Shown here piece after piece: positions 25,487 to 36,775 of a stretch of DNA of 64,000 bases. The notes beneath the pieces are model-generated. The model was not told the DNA's origin. It was given only the letters and a program-made list of their open reading frames with translations, and searched no databases. This DNA comes from Callipepla californica brunnescens (lineage: Eukaryota > Chordata > Aves > Galliformes > Odontophoridae): assembly GCA_023055505.1 (NCBI GenBank), contig JALIRH010000026.1:9253591-9317590 (forward strand), read 5' to 3'. The position numbers were made by a program, and so were the translations under genes. How positions within the stretch are numbered: position 1 is the stretch's first letter; every line of letters begins with the position of its first letter.

Positions 25487-26531
25487 TAGTATATGATTAA
25501 AATTACAAATCCTGTAAGTCAATAATAATTTTCAAAAGCGGCTAGTTGGAGTACAGAAGATTAAATGAATAATTTACCAGTTCCTACTGATCTATGGGAT
25601 GAAATTATTTTCGTAGTACATTTTATTTCTTTTTCTTTTTGGAAATGATGAATTACTCTATACCAAAGTCTTTTCTTAGCCTGTTTAGGTGTAGAATATA
25701 CATTAAATTGACAAAATAAAATAAAATTCCTTGTGACAATGAACTGCAGCAGCTACAAAAACATATATTGGTTTTTGGACTGTTAAGACGCTTGCTGTCG
25801 TGAAAATGTATGCTTACAAGGGAGTACCCTACATGTAAATTAGTAGTATTCTTTGTGGATAGGGATCTGCATAGGTAAGAAAACACTATGAATATAGAAG
25901 GAAGAAACTACTGACCTTTTTGAAAGCTAATAATAGAAAATAGGCTGCAACAGCATGAAGTGCTGTTCTAACTGAAGTGTAGAAGAATATTTTGTCACTT
26001 TCAATACAATGCATAACAAATGTGTATATTCGTACAAATGTACATCTCAAAAAGTAAAATCGATGTTCATTTAAAGGTATGGTGCCATGGACCTAAAATA
26101 TTTCCAGTTTTGCTATCTGCTGGCAGATATACAATGTTTATTTTTAAGATTCTTTTCATATATTACACCTGTCAAACAAACACTCTTGTTTGTGGTTTAC
26201 TTCCTCTCTTTGTTATAATCACTGAAACATGAGCCTACTTGTGATAATGGGTTTGTATGTGGATCAATTGTGTCATCCTATAAGGGTGACATTGAAGTTA
26301 AAAGAAATGACTAGAGAAGGACTCAGGGGAAGTGCAGCTAATTAGTCAAGTTAAAAAGGGGTAATTCATTGCAGGCTTTGTTTTAGAAACACATTTCAAA
26401 GTTTCATTTCCATTTCAAAGTTGCAGACTGTAGCTTGCCAAACTATCTTGATTCATGAAGTTGTAGAAAAACAGTCTTCTTTCCAATTGAACAGTATCTG
26501 AATGATGCGCAAGACCTACATCATTATGGTA

Positions 26532-26551
26532 AAAATAATAATAATAATAAT
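26532..26551. repeat. (AAT)n microsatellite
   Basis: About six AAT units following an A5 run. Short trinucleotide repeat without further significance. Confidence 0.85.
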
Positions 26552-26652
26552 GCTGAGATGGAAAATCCCACGTCAGGGTTTGGGAGATTTCCCTGCCACT
26601 CCCGATTACTTTGGACATGCTTTCCTCCTTTTTCTCCCACCTTCCCCCCAGT

Positions 26653-26692
26653 CTTAAAAGATAGTGTGTGTGTATCTTTTAAGATACACACA
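26653..26692. repeat. Two overlapping perfect inverted repeats (switchable hairpin)
   Basis: Arm CTTAAAAGATA (26653-26663) and its inverse TATCTTTTAAG (26673-26683) enclose a GTGTGTGTG loop. The second arm also takes part in a different perfect hairpin: TGTGTGTATCTT (26667-26678) and AAGATACACACA (26681-26692) around a TT centre. The two structures share bases and cannot form at once. No transcript or terminator context is visible. Confidence 0.85.
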
Positions 26693-28527
26693 AATCTTTG
26701 ACTTTGGGAAAACATTGTTATTGAATTTCTGCAGAGAACTTTGCAACACTAAGTTAGCTGCCTGTATATGTGAAGGAACATAGAAGGTACATGAGTAATC
26801 AGAAAGTTTTTAGCTATCTTAACTGAAGAGTTAGCTGGTGAGAACTCTGACAATCAGTCTAATTAAGATTTCACTTTAATTCCTTCTAATCAGAACTGAA
26901 AACTTTCTGAATTGTTTCTGTTTGGGCAGATAACTCTTGATTAGCTCTTTTCAACAAAGTTGCCTTAGAACACAAGGAAACTAATGAAATACTGCTTTTC
27001 CACTTCAGAATAAAAGAAAATGCTTTTAAACTTTTTCTGCAATTATAGCTGTGAAACAACTGAACTTATAATGAGTAGTAGATGATAATCTGTCAAGTGA
27101 ATGCTCCAGTGACTATACATTTAATTGGAATATGCCAGAAAATCTTTGTTCCCAAAACACAAATAATGCTGTTTCTATGCTGTTTTCAGCTAAAAGAATA
27201 TGGTTAAGGATAGTACCTATATGACAGGAAATAGTTAACAGTTCATGCGACGCGTTTAAGATAGGTATCCTGTTACTCTCAATGTTTTTTTTCCAAATTA
27301 TAGTACTGTGCAGATGTTTATAATATATTTTAATTATCTTAGCAAGTGATTAACAATGCAACATTTATATATATCATGGGTACAGATGATTTGTAGATTG
27401 TCTAATATTAGGAGCCCCAAAAGTGAATTTTTTTCAACTAGACAAAAGCTCATTGTGAAACTATGAAGTGAGAGATAAATTTCTCATACAACCTCTGATT
27501 TTGCAGTTATCTTTATGCTTTAAAGTGTATTCAGGAAAACATACACTTGGAAAGGTGAAAAGGTACATCCAAGACTAGATGGCAATTTATACACTAGTCA
27601 GAAGATAGTGAACTGTATTTATGTATCCACATAGATTGCCAGCAGAATTATGAGGTAGAAACCAAAGAAGAAAAGAATTAATATCCAAATACAGAGGATG
27701 CTCTTCTATGTAAATTAAGTGTTATTATCATGGGCAGGACACTAGGAGAAAGTAAGATTTCTCCCATCTTTAGTGTGCAAAATGGAAGTTCTCAGAGAGT
27801 AATCTCTAAGAAATCCATTAACTAAGATATCAATACAGAATATCATTTGATACATATATAAACAAGTTTATTAGTGTTTTACATCAAAGGATTATATTAG
27901 CATATAATATTTAAATACTATATTTTGAGGAGTAGAAATGATCCTCCTCATGTTTAAAGACCTGATTCTACAAATCTCATTGTACTCAGTGTTTTGTTGC
28001 CTTAAAACGGAATCTGTGTGCCTGCCACTTGCTGTTCTAAGTAATGTTATCTGGAAAAAATCAAGGGGAAGCAAGTCCTATAGAAGCCCTGCACGTTGCA
28101 ATTTCTGTAGCAGATTTATTCAGAAACTTGAAGAGTCTAGGTGGAAATGAAGGCTCTGATTTGACAGGTAGAATTTTGTTCTGAGCGGTTGCAGATGCTT
28201 TTGACATACTGAGTTCTCTTGAAAATGTGAGTAATCCTTCAGTTGCATGTTCAGAGTTCTCAAGGTGTTCTGACTTTTTGGAATAAATACAGAGTTATTG
28301 TTTATTCAAATGGTAGTCCAATATATTCAACAAACCATCACCTTAGTACAAGACCAAGGGAATAATTTTGTTTGCAAAACCTTTAAGCTGATAGCATCTG
28401 GCAACAATCTAGTCACAAAATGCTGTAGTAAGAATTTTCTCTGTGCTAGTCAAGTTACTGTCCACTTCCTTTTACAGATTAGTGGAGAACTTCCTCAATC
28501 ATCTCTATATATACAACGAGCATATTA

Positions 28528-28840
28528 CAAGGGCTGATCTGAAAGTAATTTATTATCTTGGCCCTTGATATCAGAGGTGGCTGTTGATGGTGTGGCAGTA
28601 GAAGTTGAACCTTCTCACCAATATTCCATTACGTTTTGTTGCTGTTTGACAGATGGCAGCAGAGGGGTAGTCTGACAGGCATGCAGGCTCTTGCTCATTG
28701 CTGGCAAAAGTTATCAGCTAATAGTGGTGGCTATGCTGAGAACGTTGCAGCTGTGCACCTGCAGAATCAAATAGTGTTGCTGTGCACTTTGTTGTAGTTT
28801 TCATGGAAATAAATAGGAGGCATTACTTTCAAAGCAAAAG
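28528..28840 (+). mobile_element. Mariner-type (Galluhop-like) element, internally deleted
   Basis: The left end follows TA at 28526-28527 and reads CAAGGGCTGATCTGAAAGTAAT. The right end reads ATAGGAGGCATTACTTTCAAAGC. The interior keeps GTTGAACCTTCTCACC, GACAGATGGCAGCAGAGG, then jumps to GCATGCAGGCTCTTGCTCATTGC, so about 200 bases including most of the transposase N-terminus are deleted relative to the copy at 36259. No coding capacity remains. Confidence 0.85.
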
Positions 28841-29352
28841 AGAGTCATGAAGAGATACCTTGGGCTTTTTTCTTTTCAATTTTTTAACTTTTATAGGGCT
28901 CTTAAGGACGTTTTGATGTCCTTTTCCATTGCTCATTATTCACTTTCAAGCTCATTTGAAGGGCATTTCAATCTCACCTTTAAGGTAAGAACTTCACTTG
29001 CATAGTTATTTGCTACACAGGGGGAAAATATCAATTCAGCAATAGATTCCTATCGTTTAGCGTTTAGATGGTTTTTGTTTTTTTTTTACCTTATTCTAGT
29101 GGAATTCTTACTATGAAATTTTTTGTCATTGCAGACAGTCTTTTCCTCAACTGTCCAAGCCTTTGAAGAAATCTTTGCGCTGTTATGTCCTACAAAACCT
29201 TACAGCATTGAGACTTTTTTTTCTCTGACTTCCTTGTGAAAAAAATTTGTGCTGAAGAAGTTCTGCAGAAGGTAGGTATTCATTCTGCTCACTGACAAAG
29301 TAGAATATGCGAGTTAACTCTGATGGAGTGTGTAGTGTATTTTGTCTTTCTT
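28841..29352. other. AT-rich gap, no gene seen
   Basis: About 510 bases of T-rich single-copy DNA with no recognised feature. Confidence 0.55.
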
Positions 29353-29461
29353 AGAACCTGTAAAATAGATTGAGTTGGAAGGGATGTCCTCGAAAGGACA
29401 TCTAGACTGAATCCCTTTCAGTGAACAGAGACATTTGCAGCTACATCGGAGTCCCGCACCC
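29353..29461 (-). mobile_element. CR1 LINE 3'-end fragment
   Basis: The order GAGTTGGAAGGGATGTCC, GGACATCTAGACTGAATCCC, CAGTGAACAGAGACATTTGC, AGCTACATCGG matches the reverse strand of the CR1 3' end (usual form: ttggaagggac, catctagtccaactccc, caatgaacagggacat). It is only about 110 bases and well diverged. A T22 run follows directly. Confidence 0.8.
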
Positions 29462-29483
29462 TTTTTTTTTTTTTTTTTTTTTT
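29462..29483. repeat. Poly-T tract of 22
   Basis: Homopolymer run directly next to the CR1 fragment. CR1 elements do not normally carry poly-A tails, so the run probably arose independently. Confidence 0.9.
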
Positions 29484-30029
29484 GTTCCTTTGATTTTTGT
29501 GTGTGAGATGTTTCTTGATTTTGTTGTTTTTAATCTAGCAGAAGGAAGTATGTGATGTAGTGTACCACTGAGTGGGCAACTAGTCACGTACTTAAATGAT
29601 GTTACTTCTCCATCTGAGATGTCTTTAAAATAGTTTGAACTGCAACCTGCTGTAGAAAGAGTACAGGAAGATTCTCATTTACTTAAACGTGTAAGTTAAA
29701 GAGCAGAGATCCACCAAAGAGTAAACAGTACTGTACCTGTGTGAATAACAGTGCCATTCCTTCAATTAATATTACAGTAAACAGGTAAGTTATAGGAAAT
29801 AATTTTCTAATAAAGGAATAATTTAATCTTTAGTATTAAAAGATATCAAAAGTCTTTCCGCAGTTACCTGGAATAATGTTCAATATAACTTTATCACGCT
29901 AAGGAGAGAATACTAAAGGCTCTTGCACCTCTCTGTCTTTCCTGTTATCTTCAATTCTAATATTTTTCTTTAGAGATGAGAGGACAAACATGGACACAAT
30001 AGTGCTATGTGGATTTCTTAAAGAATGAC
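29484..30029. other. AT-rich gap, no gene seen
   Basis: About 550 bases without recognised gene or repeat. Confidence 0.5.
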
Positions 30030-30520
30030 CTATTTCCATCTCACAGATCTTTGATAAGGACTCTAAACATCTAGCTTGGATTTTTTTGCCAGCTGTTCAG
30101 TGGTTCCGTGTTTTTGCTCCAGGAAAAATTAGTAGTCACCCAAGTGCCTGCCTTTTTATCTGTGAAGTTGGGAAGATTTTTGTTTTGCTGTTGATGTTTT
30201 TTAATCTGATGACACCTTCATTTTATCTACAATGAATTTCATTCCTGTTCCTTTGCACAGCTTTTTACCCTCCGAAGGAGTCTGACAGATTGCAGAAATT
30301 CTGTCCCCATTCTTACTACCTTGAACAGCTTTTTATCATCAGCAACTTTTATCATCTTGCTGCTCAACTGCTTTTTCAGGTCACTTTATTTCTAAGTCAA
30401 ATACCCAAACTGCAGGACTCTGCTGCTCATCATGTACCATCATGAAAACTGACCTTTACTTCCACCCATGGCTTCTTAATCATAAGTTGATTATTTATCT
30501 TTTCCAGATCTTCATCTCTT
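30030..30520 (-). mobile_element. Ancient CR1-like LINE relic
   Basis: Several phrases in fixed order resemble an old sauropsid CR1-like LINE read on its reverse strand: ATTTTATCTACAATGAATTTC, TTGAACAGCTTTTTATCATCAGC, TTTTATCATCTTGCTGCTCAAC, TTTTTCAGGTCA, CATGAAAACTGACCTTTACTTCC. The copy is much more diverged than the other CR1 pieces and has no coding capacity. Recognition rests on memory of turtle/crocodile-type consensus phrases; a sensitive profile search would be needed. Possible continuation phrases of the same type occur near 32480-32560 and 33205-33290. Confidence 0.45.
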
Positions 30521-31315
30521 GATTCATATCTACTGAACACTGAGGTGTCAGGATGTCCCTTCACTTATTCCCTGGCCAGCTTTAGGAACAAGGAACTGCC
30601 GACTATAAAAGTTAACTGAAGGCAAGTATGGCCTTGACATCTATAGATCTGTCTGCCTTCAAGGGGCGCAGATAAGATGCAGGGATGTCTGATGGGAATC
30701 TGTGAGTACCCCAGATGATTTACTTCCTCTTTTCACTTCCTTCTCAACTTCTTCTTTTCAGTGATTCTTTTCAATTTTTCAAATTCATTCTAAATATCAC
30801 TGGAATCAATTCAATATTCTGCATGTGAATGACCCCAGAAAGGATATTTCCATCTCCCTCCTTTAAAAAAAAAAAAAAATAATAATAATAATAAAACACT
30901 GGCTAGCTTTTCTCCCGCCTTTGTTAATATTCGCAATGATTTATTCCATCTTTAACTCTAGTGCTTGTCTCTGCAGATGGCCTTATCACTACTCTTCCTA
31001 ATCAGTACGAGTCATCTTTGTTAGGATCTCATTCATGACTACAACCTTAAATCAGGAGTTCCATTATTGTTGAAATGTTATCAAAACTATACAGGTGCTC
31101 ACCTTCAAAATAGTGCTGTGAATTATGCCAGTTAATTAGTTCAATGCTCTGATCAGGTTCCTTAGAATATTCCTCACATGGATGGTAAAATGTTGAATAT
31201 GAAATCTATATTGTGAAGACATTTCAATTTACGTGTGATTGTGATTTAGAAAAGTGAAATAGCAATGTACTGAAGTCACTGTACAAGCAGAACGTAACAG
31301 TTGCAATTTACACTT
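30521..31315. other. Intergenic DNA with A-rich/(AAT)n tract, no gene seen
   Basis: No gene recognised. Contains an A15 run followed by AAT units at 30865-30894. Parts may belong to the old LINE relic on the left. Confidence 0.5.
30865..30894. repeat. Poly-A / (AAT)n repeat
   Basis: A15 run followed by about five AAT units. Confidence 0.9.
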
Positions 31316-31655
31316 AGAATTATAGCAACTTCAGAGTTGGAAGAGACCTTTAAAGGTCATCTAGTTCAACTCCCCTGCAATGAACAGGGACATCTACAGC
31401 TACATCAGGTATCCCATAGCCTGGTCCAGCCTTGCCTAGGACTTCTCTACAGACAGGACATCCATCACATCTCTGGGCAACCCTTTCCCATGCATCATCA
31501 CCCTCACTATCAAAGTCTTTTTCTTTATATCTGACATACATCTGCCCTCTTTTAGTTTGAAAGCATTTCCATTTGCCCTGTTACCACAGACCATTCTAAA
31601 GAGTCTGACCCCTTCTTTCCTATAGCTCCCATTTAGGTACTGTAAGGCAGCTATC
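31316..31655 (-). mobile_element. CR1 LINE 3'-end fragment
   Basis: Clear reverse-strand CR1 3' region: AGTTGGAAGAGACCTTTAAA, GGTCATCTAGTTCAACTCCC, CTGCAATGAACAGGGACATC, CATCTCTGGGCAACCC, CATCACCCTCACTATCAAAG, TCTGCCCTCTTTTAGTTTGA, CCTGTTACCACAGACC. It is the usual 5'-truncated form, about 340 bases. Two opposing frames in it (31301-31534 and 31350-31541) are by-products of the repeat and not genes. Confidence 0.92.
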
Positions 31656-34600
31656 AGTTAGATCACAGTAGAAATTGCCTGTCTCTCTATGCTTTGCTGT
31701 CACGATGCTGGACATCCTCAGTCGCCAGAATGGAATTTGTAGGCTAGAGACAACTCAAATCTGCTACCATTTTCAAATTTCGTTTGGTAGCTGTTTAGTT
31801 TTTATACTTTGTGTTGTGCTGAACCATGTTTTCCACTATTCTGCTGTTTGAACTATTTTAGATAGAAAGATTCACATTATTTTTCTTTTAAAGATCTCTG
31901 TGAGAAACACAGAAGTTGTTGATCCATTCGGTCGTTAATCTGTTTATTTAAAACGAAAGCCACACTCCCTTTGTGTTTAGATAAGGTTAACTTTGCAACA
32001 GCTGTTGTCTATCACACGCAGCATTATTCCCTAAAATTCATGTACATATGCCATCTCCCATTGCCCATCTCCACTGATCTTTCTTTGATTATACAGATTA
32101 CAGGCTGCTCTCAGCCGTTGTGGAGAGGTCTATAACACCTGAGTGTGTTCCGATTTATTCAAGTTACTTTCCCTTTTGGTGACCCTTTGCACTCTCTCAT
32201 ATCAAATCTGTTTAGGTTTATTTTGCAGACAGGTAAGACTAAGACCTTCAAGCCAGCATTTTAGTTCTGCTAAACTATTCTCTATTCACTCTTAAATTCC
32301 TTTAAATAATGTTTTATCCATTTTATGCCTATTCTTTTACAAGTAGATGTATCTATAACTTCTATTTAAAGTTCTATATCTGTATAAGTGTACATATCTG
32401 TATAGATACTAGAATCTACATGTAAGTAAAATAGATATTTGTACATTCCATATGTATCTTTCCCCCTTGTTCTCATAAGCCATAGCATGTCCTTATCGGA
32501 TTATATCATACTTATTCAAAATGTCCAGTAATCCTTTCTTTTATTAATGCGTATGGTTGTGACAGGAAAAAATCAGGCTTTAATTCTCTGAATTCTAGTT
32601 GAGGACTTTTTTAAAAGAGGCACAAAAGTTGGTAAAGTTGACTTAGTGTAAATCCAGAGCTGTAGTGTTTTGTATTTTACTAATTCAGCTATTTCATCTT
32701 TGAGTTTTATAAAGGTTTTGGTCTAGGTTATTATTATTGATATAATTATTTAAGATACTTACCTACACTATCTATATTATTGTACTTCTTCACAGCCACT
32801 TCACCTTCAGATTCTATGCTCTTCCCTTCCTCAAAAAAGGAAGGCTTCTGCTATGGAAATCTTAGGCTCTTGACAATAAGCAATGATTTACAGAATTCAC
32901 TTTAGTTTACCGCAATGACCTTGTTTTATTTGCATGCTTCTTTTTAATCTAGGCATGTGAGATGTCCCAGAGATTGTCCAGCATTTTGTTTCATTGTCTA
33001 TTTTGTCTCCTATCTGTTCTTTGCAGGATAACAGCTGTTATGAGAGAGAGTAGCCTTCTTAAACCTGAGGTCAACAAATCCACTGCTGTCCCTTCATCCA
33101 TCAGGCCTCGTCTTAGAAGGCTATTGGGTTAATCAGCATTTATTGCCTCCTTGTGTGGCAGTCTTTGCTGAAGATTTGCCCACCTTCTAGTCTCCCATGC
33201 TTTTCCAGGATTATTTTCTACATCCCGTTCCTAGGGTCAAGTTTCACAGGCCTGCAGTTCCCTAGATACTCATACCTGCTTTGTGTCATTATAGGTAAGT
33301 TGAGCAGTTGGTGTTAAATGAAGTTGCTTAAGTACAACTAGAGGTAAAGCTTGTTTTTTTTTTTTTTTCTTTTTCCCTTCAGTCATTGTTGCATCCTCAG
33401 TTTCACTTTGATGACTATAGTTGGTGTTCCCATCCAGACAGCACAGTGCTACTTGTCTAAATGCAGATGGGGGAAAAAAAAAATAAAGAAACACAGTGAA
33501 ACAGGCTGAGACTGGAACTTTGCAGAGAAACTATGACAAGGTCCTGGTAGCAGAGAAATAGACTAGGGAAGGTTTCTTATTTATTAACTACGTGTTGTCT
33601 TGAGTTCATGTGTGGCTGACTGAACCATCTGGTCAGAAGCAAATGATATGAAAGAGTTGATACGAATGAGAGATTGATATTTAATTTAGCCATGTCAGCA
33701 ACACTTAGAAAAGGAGATAACCATTTCCATTCATTTCTCCCATTATACAAAAAGATGATGTAGGGGTAACATGAGGTAGGTTTGAAGGACAACTTAAAGC
33801 AACGACTCTAGAGTTCTTACTCCAAAGAAACTTCAAGTAGAACTGAGTGCATTGATAAAGAAGATGTGTCTATCTGTTAGTATTTCAATGTGTGTAGTGG
33901 CTTAGACTAGAGGATAGACAGGCTGAGAAACGTAAGCAGAAGGCTGAAGGGTTGAGGAATGGATCTAGAGAGAATGTGGGAGTAGAGGACAAGGTGTCAC
34001 AAAAGAGAAAACTTAGTGTTTATTGAGAGAAAAACAGGAACATAAGAGTGAGATTGCAGATCTCACCTAAGCTTCCTTTAGTATCTCATCTACAATGGCA
34101 ACAAGAGTGAAGGAACAGAGAAATAAAGACGTGTAACGTATGTAGTATGTCTGGAATGTGTTCTCTTTCCCCTAAATTACTGTTCAGGGATTTTCTTTTG
34201 TTGAATGTTTCATTCCATGCTTCAGAGGAATTAAGTCTTTCAAGCCTATTTGTTTATTTTCTGTTACTGGTGTTGATCATGTACAATGGCAGCATGCCTT
34301 TGTCCGTTGTTTTCTTGCAGAGCAATTATCATCTCTTGCTCTATCAGCTCACTAATAACAGATATGTTATATTTTATGAATATAGTTATTGAAGCATAGT
34401 ATTTATATTTTTTGTCTCTGTTTTTGACATATCAGCTGAATGCTTCAAATGCTTCCTTTTAAGCAAAGTGATCTAAAAAGAGGCTCTGAAAGCACTAAGT
34501 ATCTTTAAATTTTTGTCGTTGACAATGATGGTTGAGGTTGTTTTCCTGACATTTGCTGAGATTCCAGAAGGATTTGAATTTCCCTTATTGATTTGAGATC

Positions 34601-36258
34601 ATGGAGGTGACTCTTTTCCAAGTTCTGCCTTAACTGTCAGAGAGTTTCTTTGGATGGTCTGTTCCTAGATACTTCTGTATAGTGAAAGAAATAGAGTAAC
34701 ATCAAGAAGTGATTTGCTGCACAGGGTTACTAGCAGATTTTGTGAAGCTGACACAAAATCAATCAGGAGAGCCACCAAAAAGATGTATCCATGCTTTCCT
34801 GAGGTTTTGAAATTCAATATTGAGGAACTGTGAATGCCTCCTGGTCAAAGACTTCTTCATCTTTGGCGTAAATTAGTGGTTTTCTCATCAGCTGCTTAGG
34901 CACTTCTTTTTTAACACTTTGATGTATAGATTTCACAAGTAAGGTTCATTCCCAAGACTTCATAAATCTCCAACTGATTTGAGAGTGCAAATCCCAAAGA
35001 GAATACTTATTTGAATTATTAATACAGAATGACACATTTGAAAATGAGTATCTTGAACAAAGAGCAGAACTCAGATTTTTTCATATTATTTCCCTCTAAA
35101 CTGTTATTGAATAGCATCTGCTCACTGAAATGGCAAGAGAAAAATAATCTTCAAGCATTTCTTACTTGACCATGAAAATAAATAGAAGCCTTTGAACTTG
35201 CACATGGTCCCCTATGGTTTTATTGTTGGTGACTAAAAGTACTGAATGGACTCACAGCCTACTGTAGATAAAATTGTATAGACGTTTTAATGTTAGATTT
35301 AAGCAGTGAGGTCTTCCCAAAAGGTGAAAAATATATCACGAGCATGTCTTTTTAAATCATCACTCTAGGCTAAATATGGACTATCTGTGTACTTGTTTCA
35401 TAGGATTTTCTCTTCATTATGTTTTTTTTTTTTTTATTCTCCATGCTGAATGTATGCTCATTTATATAGTAAAATTTGTTTTGCAGTCCTACAAGAGCAG
35501 TTAAGATTTAACTGTGAAACTGACTTATTTCCATTTCACGAGATTTACTTAGTAAAAGAAAGCTTGAAGGTCTTTTGCTTTCTATTTCCGGAGTAACACG
35601 AGACTTTTTGGATTACTCCTTTGTGCTGCCTAACCAAACCTATTTAAGATTGATAGGTATTTAAGTGTGTAACAGAGAGAATGAGTTGAAATCAGAGAGG
35701 GTTTTTTATATTTATCTGTGGGTCTGCAGTCCCTCTTTTACTTAGGTTCATGTGTTCTCTGAGAATGAGCTGACAGAAAGAAGCATCTGATCCCAGGGAG
35801 CTCACACTGCTGACGTTTTTATAGATTATAAATCTTTCATAGAGAAGTGCATGAGAAACTTTGCGTATGGAATTCCCAGTGATGTTTCCATTTTCTCAAG
35901 AACTGCGCTCTAGATCCGACTCTGATGCTATTCCATGAAGATCTGTAACAAATGGACTGGCAAGAGTTGAAATTGTCTAGCCTCTGCATAAATTGCAGTT
36001 CATGCCATAGGGAGTGAAACTAAGAATGATAATTCAGAAAAAAAAAAAAAGTTTTTTTTTTTCCCTGCAATTTCTATGTTTTAGCGATTCAGGCAAGACC
36101 TTAATAGATGTATTCTGTTGTCTGAAGACATAATCAAAATTTTATACAGCTTCAGTGGACCTAACTGCATGATTCCCATGAACATGGATCATGCAGTCAT
36201 CTATTTAGACAGAACTAAGTATCAGGAAGAAATACTGCTTTGTAACACCAAAGAAATA
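31656..36258. other. Intergenic AT-rich DNA, no gene seen
   Basis: No gene recognised. Phrases near 32480-32560 and 33205-33290 (TTCACAGGCCTGCAGTTCCC) weakly recall the palm region of an old CR1-like LINE in reverse orientation and may belong to the relic at 30 kb. A T15 run is at 33354-33368 and an A13-G-T11 foldback at 36038-36062. Frames such as 34147-34392 plus and 33577-33792 minus show no domain. Confidence 0.5.
36038..36062. repeat. A13-G-T11 foldback tract
   Basis: Thirteen A residues, one G, then eleven T residues form an A/T inverted repeat that can pair with itself. Probably a chance juxtaposition of two homopolymer runs. Confidence 0.85.
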
Positions 36259-36775
36259 GGAGATCTCCAAAAGTAATGCCTCCTATTTTTGTATGCTGGA
36301 CCATGACTTCAGAGGCAGGTGATGGTGGTATGACAGTAGAGGCTGAACCTTCTCACAACTATTATGTTACATTTTGCTACCATGTGACGGATGGTAGCAG
36401 AGGGTCAATCTGAAAAAATGCCATCTCATCTGGGAGTGCATATGAAACAAAGATGTGTCACTGAATTTCTCCATGTGGAAAGAACAGCATCTGTTGACTT
36501 TCACTGATGCTTGCTGAATGTATATGGAGACCACACACTGAATATGAGCGCACTGAGGGGGTGGGTGGTGTATTATAGCAGTGGTGACATTGATGCGGAT
36601 ATTTAAGGACATTATATTCATCACTGTGGAGAACGTGTAACTACTGGTGATGACTACGTTGAGAAGTAAAATTTTGTATCTGAGAATTTGCTCTATCAAG
36701 TAATTTTGTTGTGCTTTTGGTAACTGTTGTTTCCGTGGGAATAAATAGGAGGCGTTACTTTTACGGCAACCCGTG
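36259..36775 (+). mobile_element. Mariner-type (Galluhop-like) element with both ends and TA duplication
   Basis: This is the best-bounded copy: 517 bp between TA at 36257-36258 and TA at 36776-36777. Inner parts of the terminal inverted repeats are AAAAGTAATGCCTCCTATTT on the left and AAATAGGAGGCGTTACTTTT on the right, differing at one position. The interior carries on the plus strand the remnant of the mariner transposase N-terminus (ATG-like start near 36419, then CATATGAAACAAAGATGTGT and TGACTTTCACTGATGCTTGC blocks), now frameshifted. At about 0.5 kb and without the DDE domain it was a non-autonomous element that relied on transposase from a longer relative. The long minus-strand frame across it is not a gene. 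Confidence 0.9.

Larger units (their letters stand above)
23875..28527. other. Repeat-poor intergenic DNA, no gene seen
   Basis: No gene or transposon recognised. Contains a 20-base perfect palindrome at 24772-24791, a (TA)n microsatellite at 25453-25480, a trinucleotide repeat at 26532-26551 and an overlapping hairpin pair at 26653-26692, annotated separately. A frame at 24229-24537 minus has no recognisable domain. Confidence 0.55.

Noticed and set aside
36367..36699. 110-codon minus frame
   Set aside because: It is antisense to the mariner transposase remnant of the element at 36259-36775.
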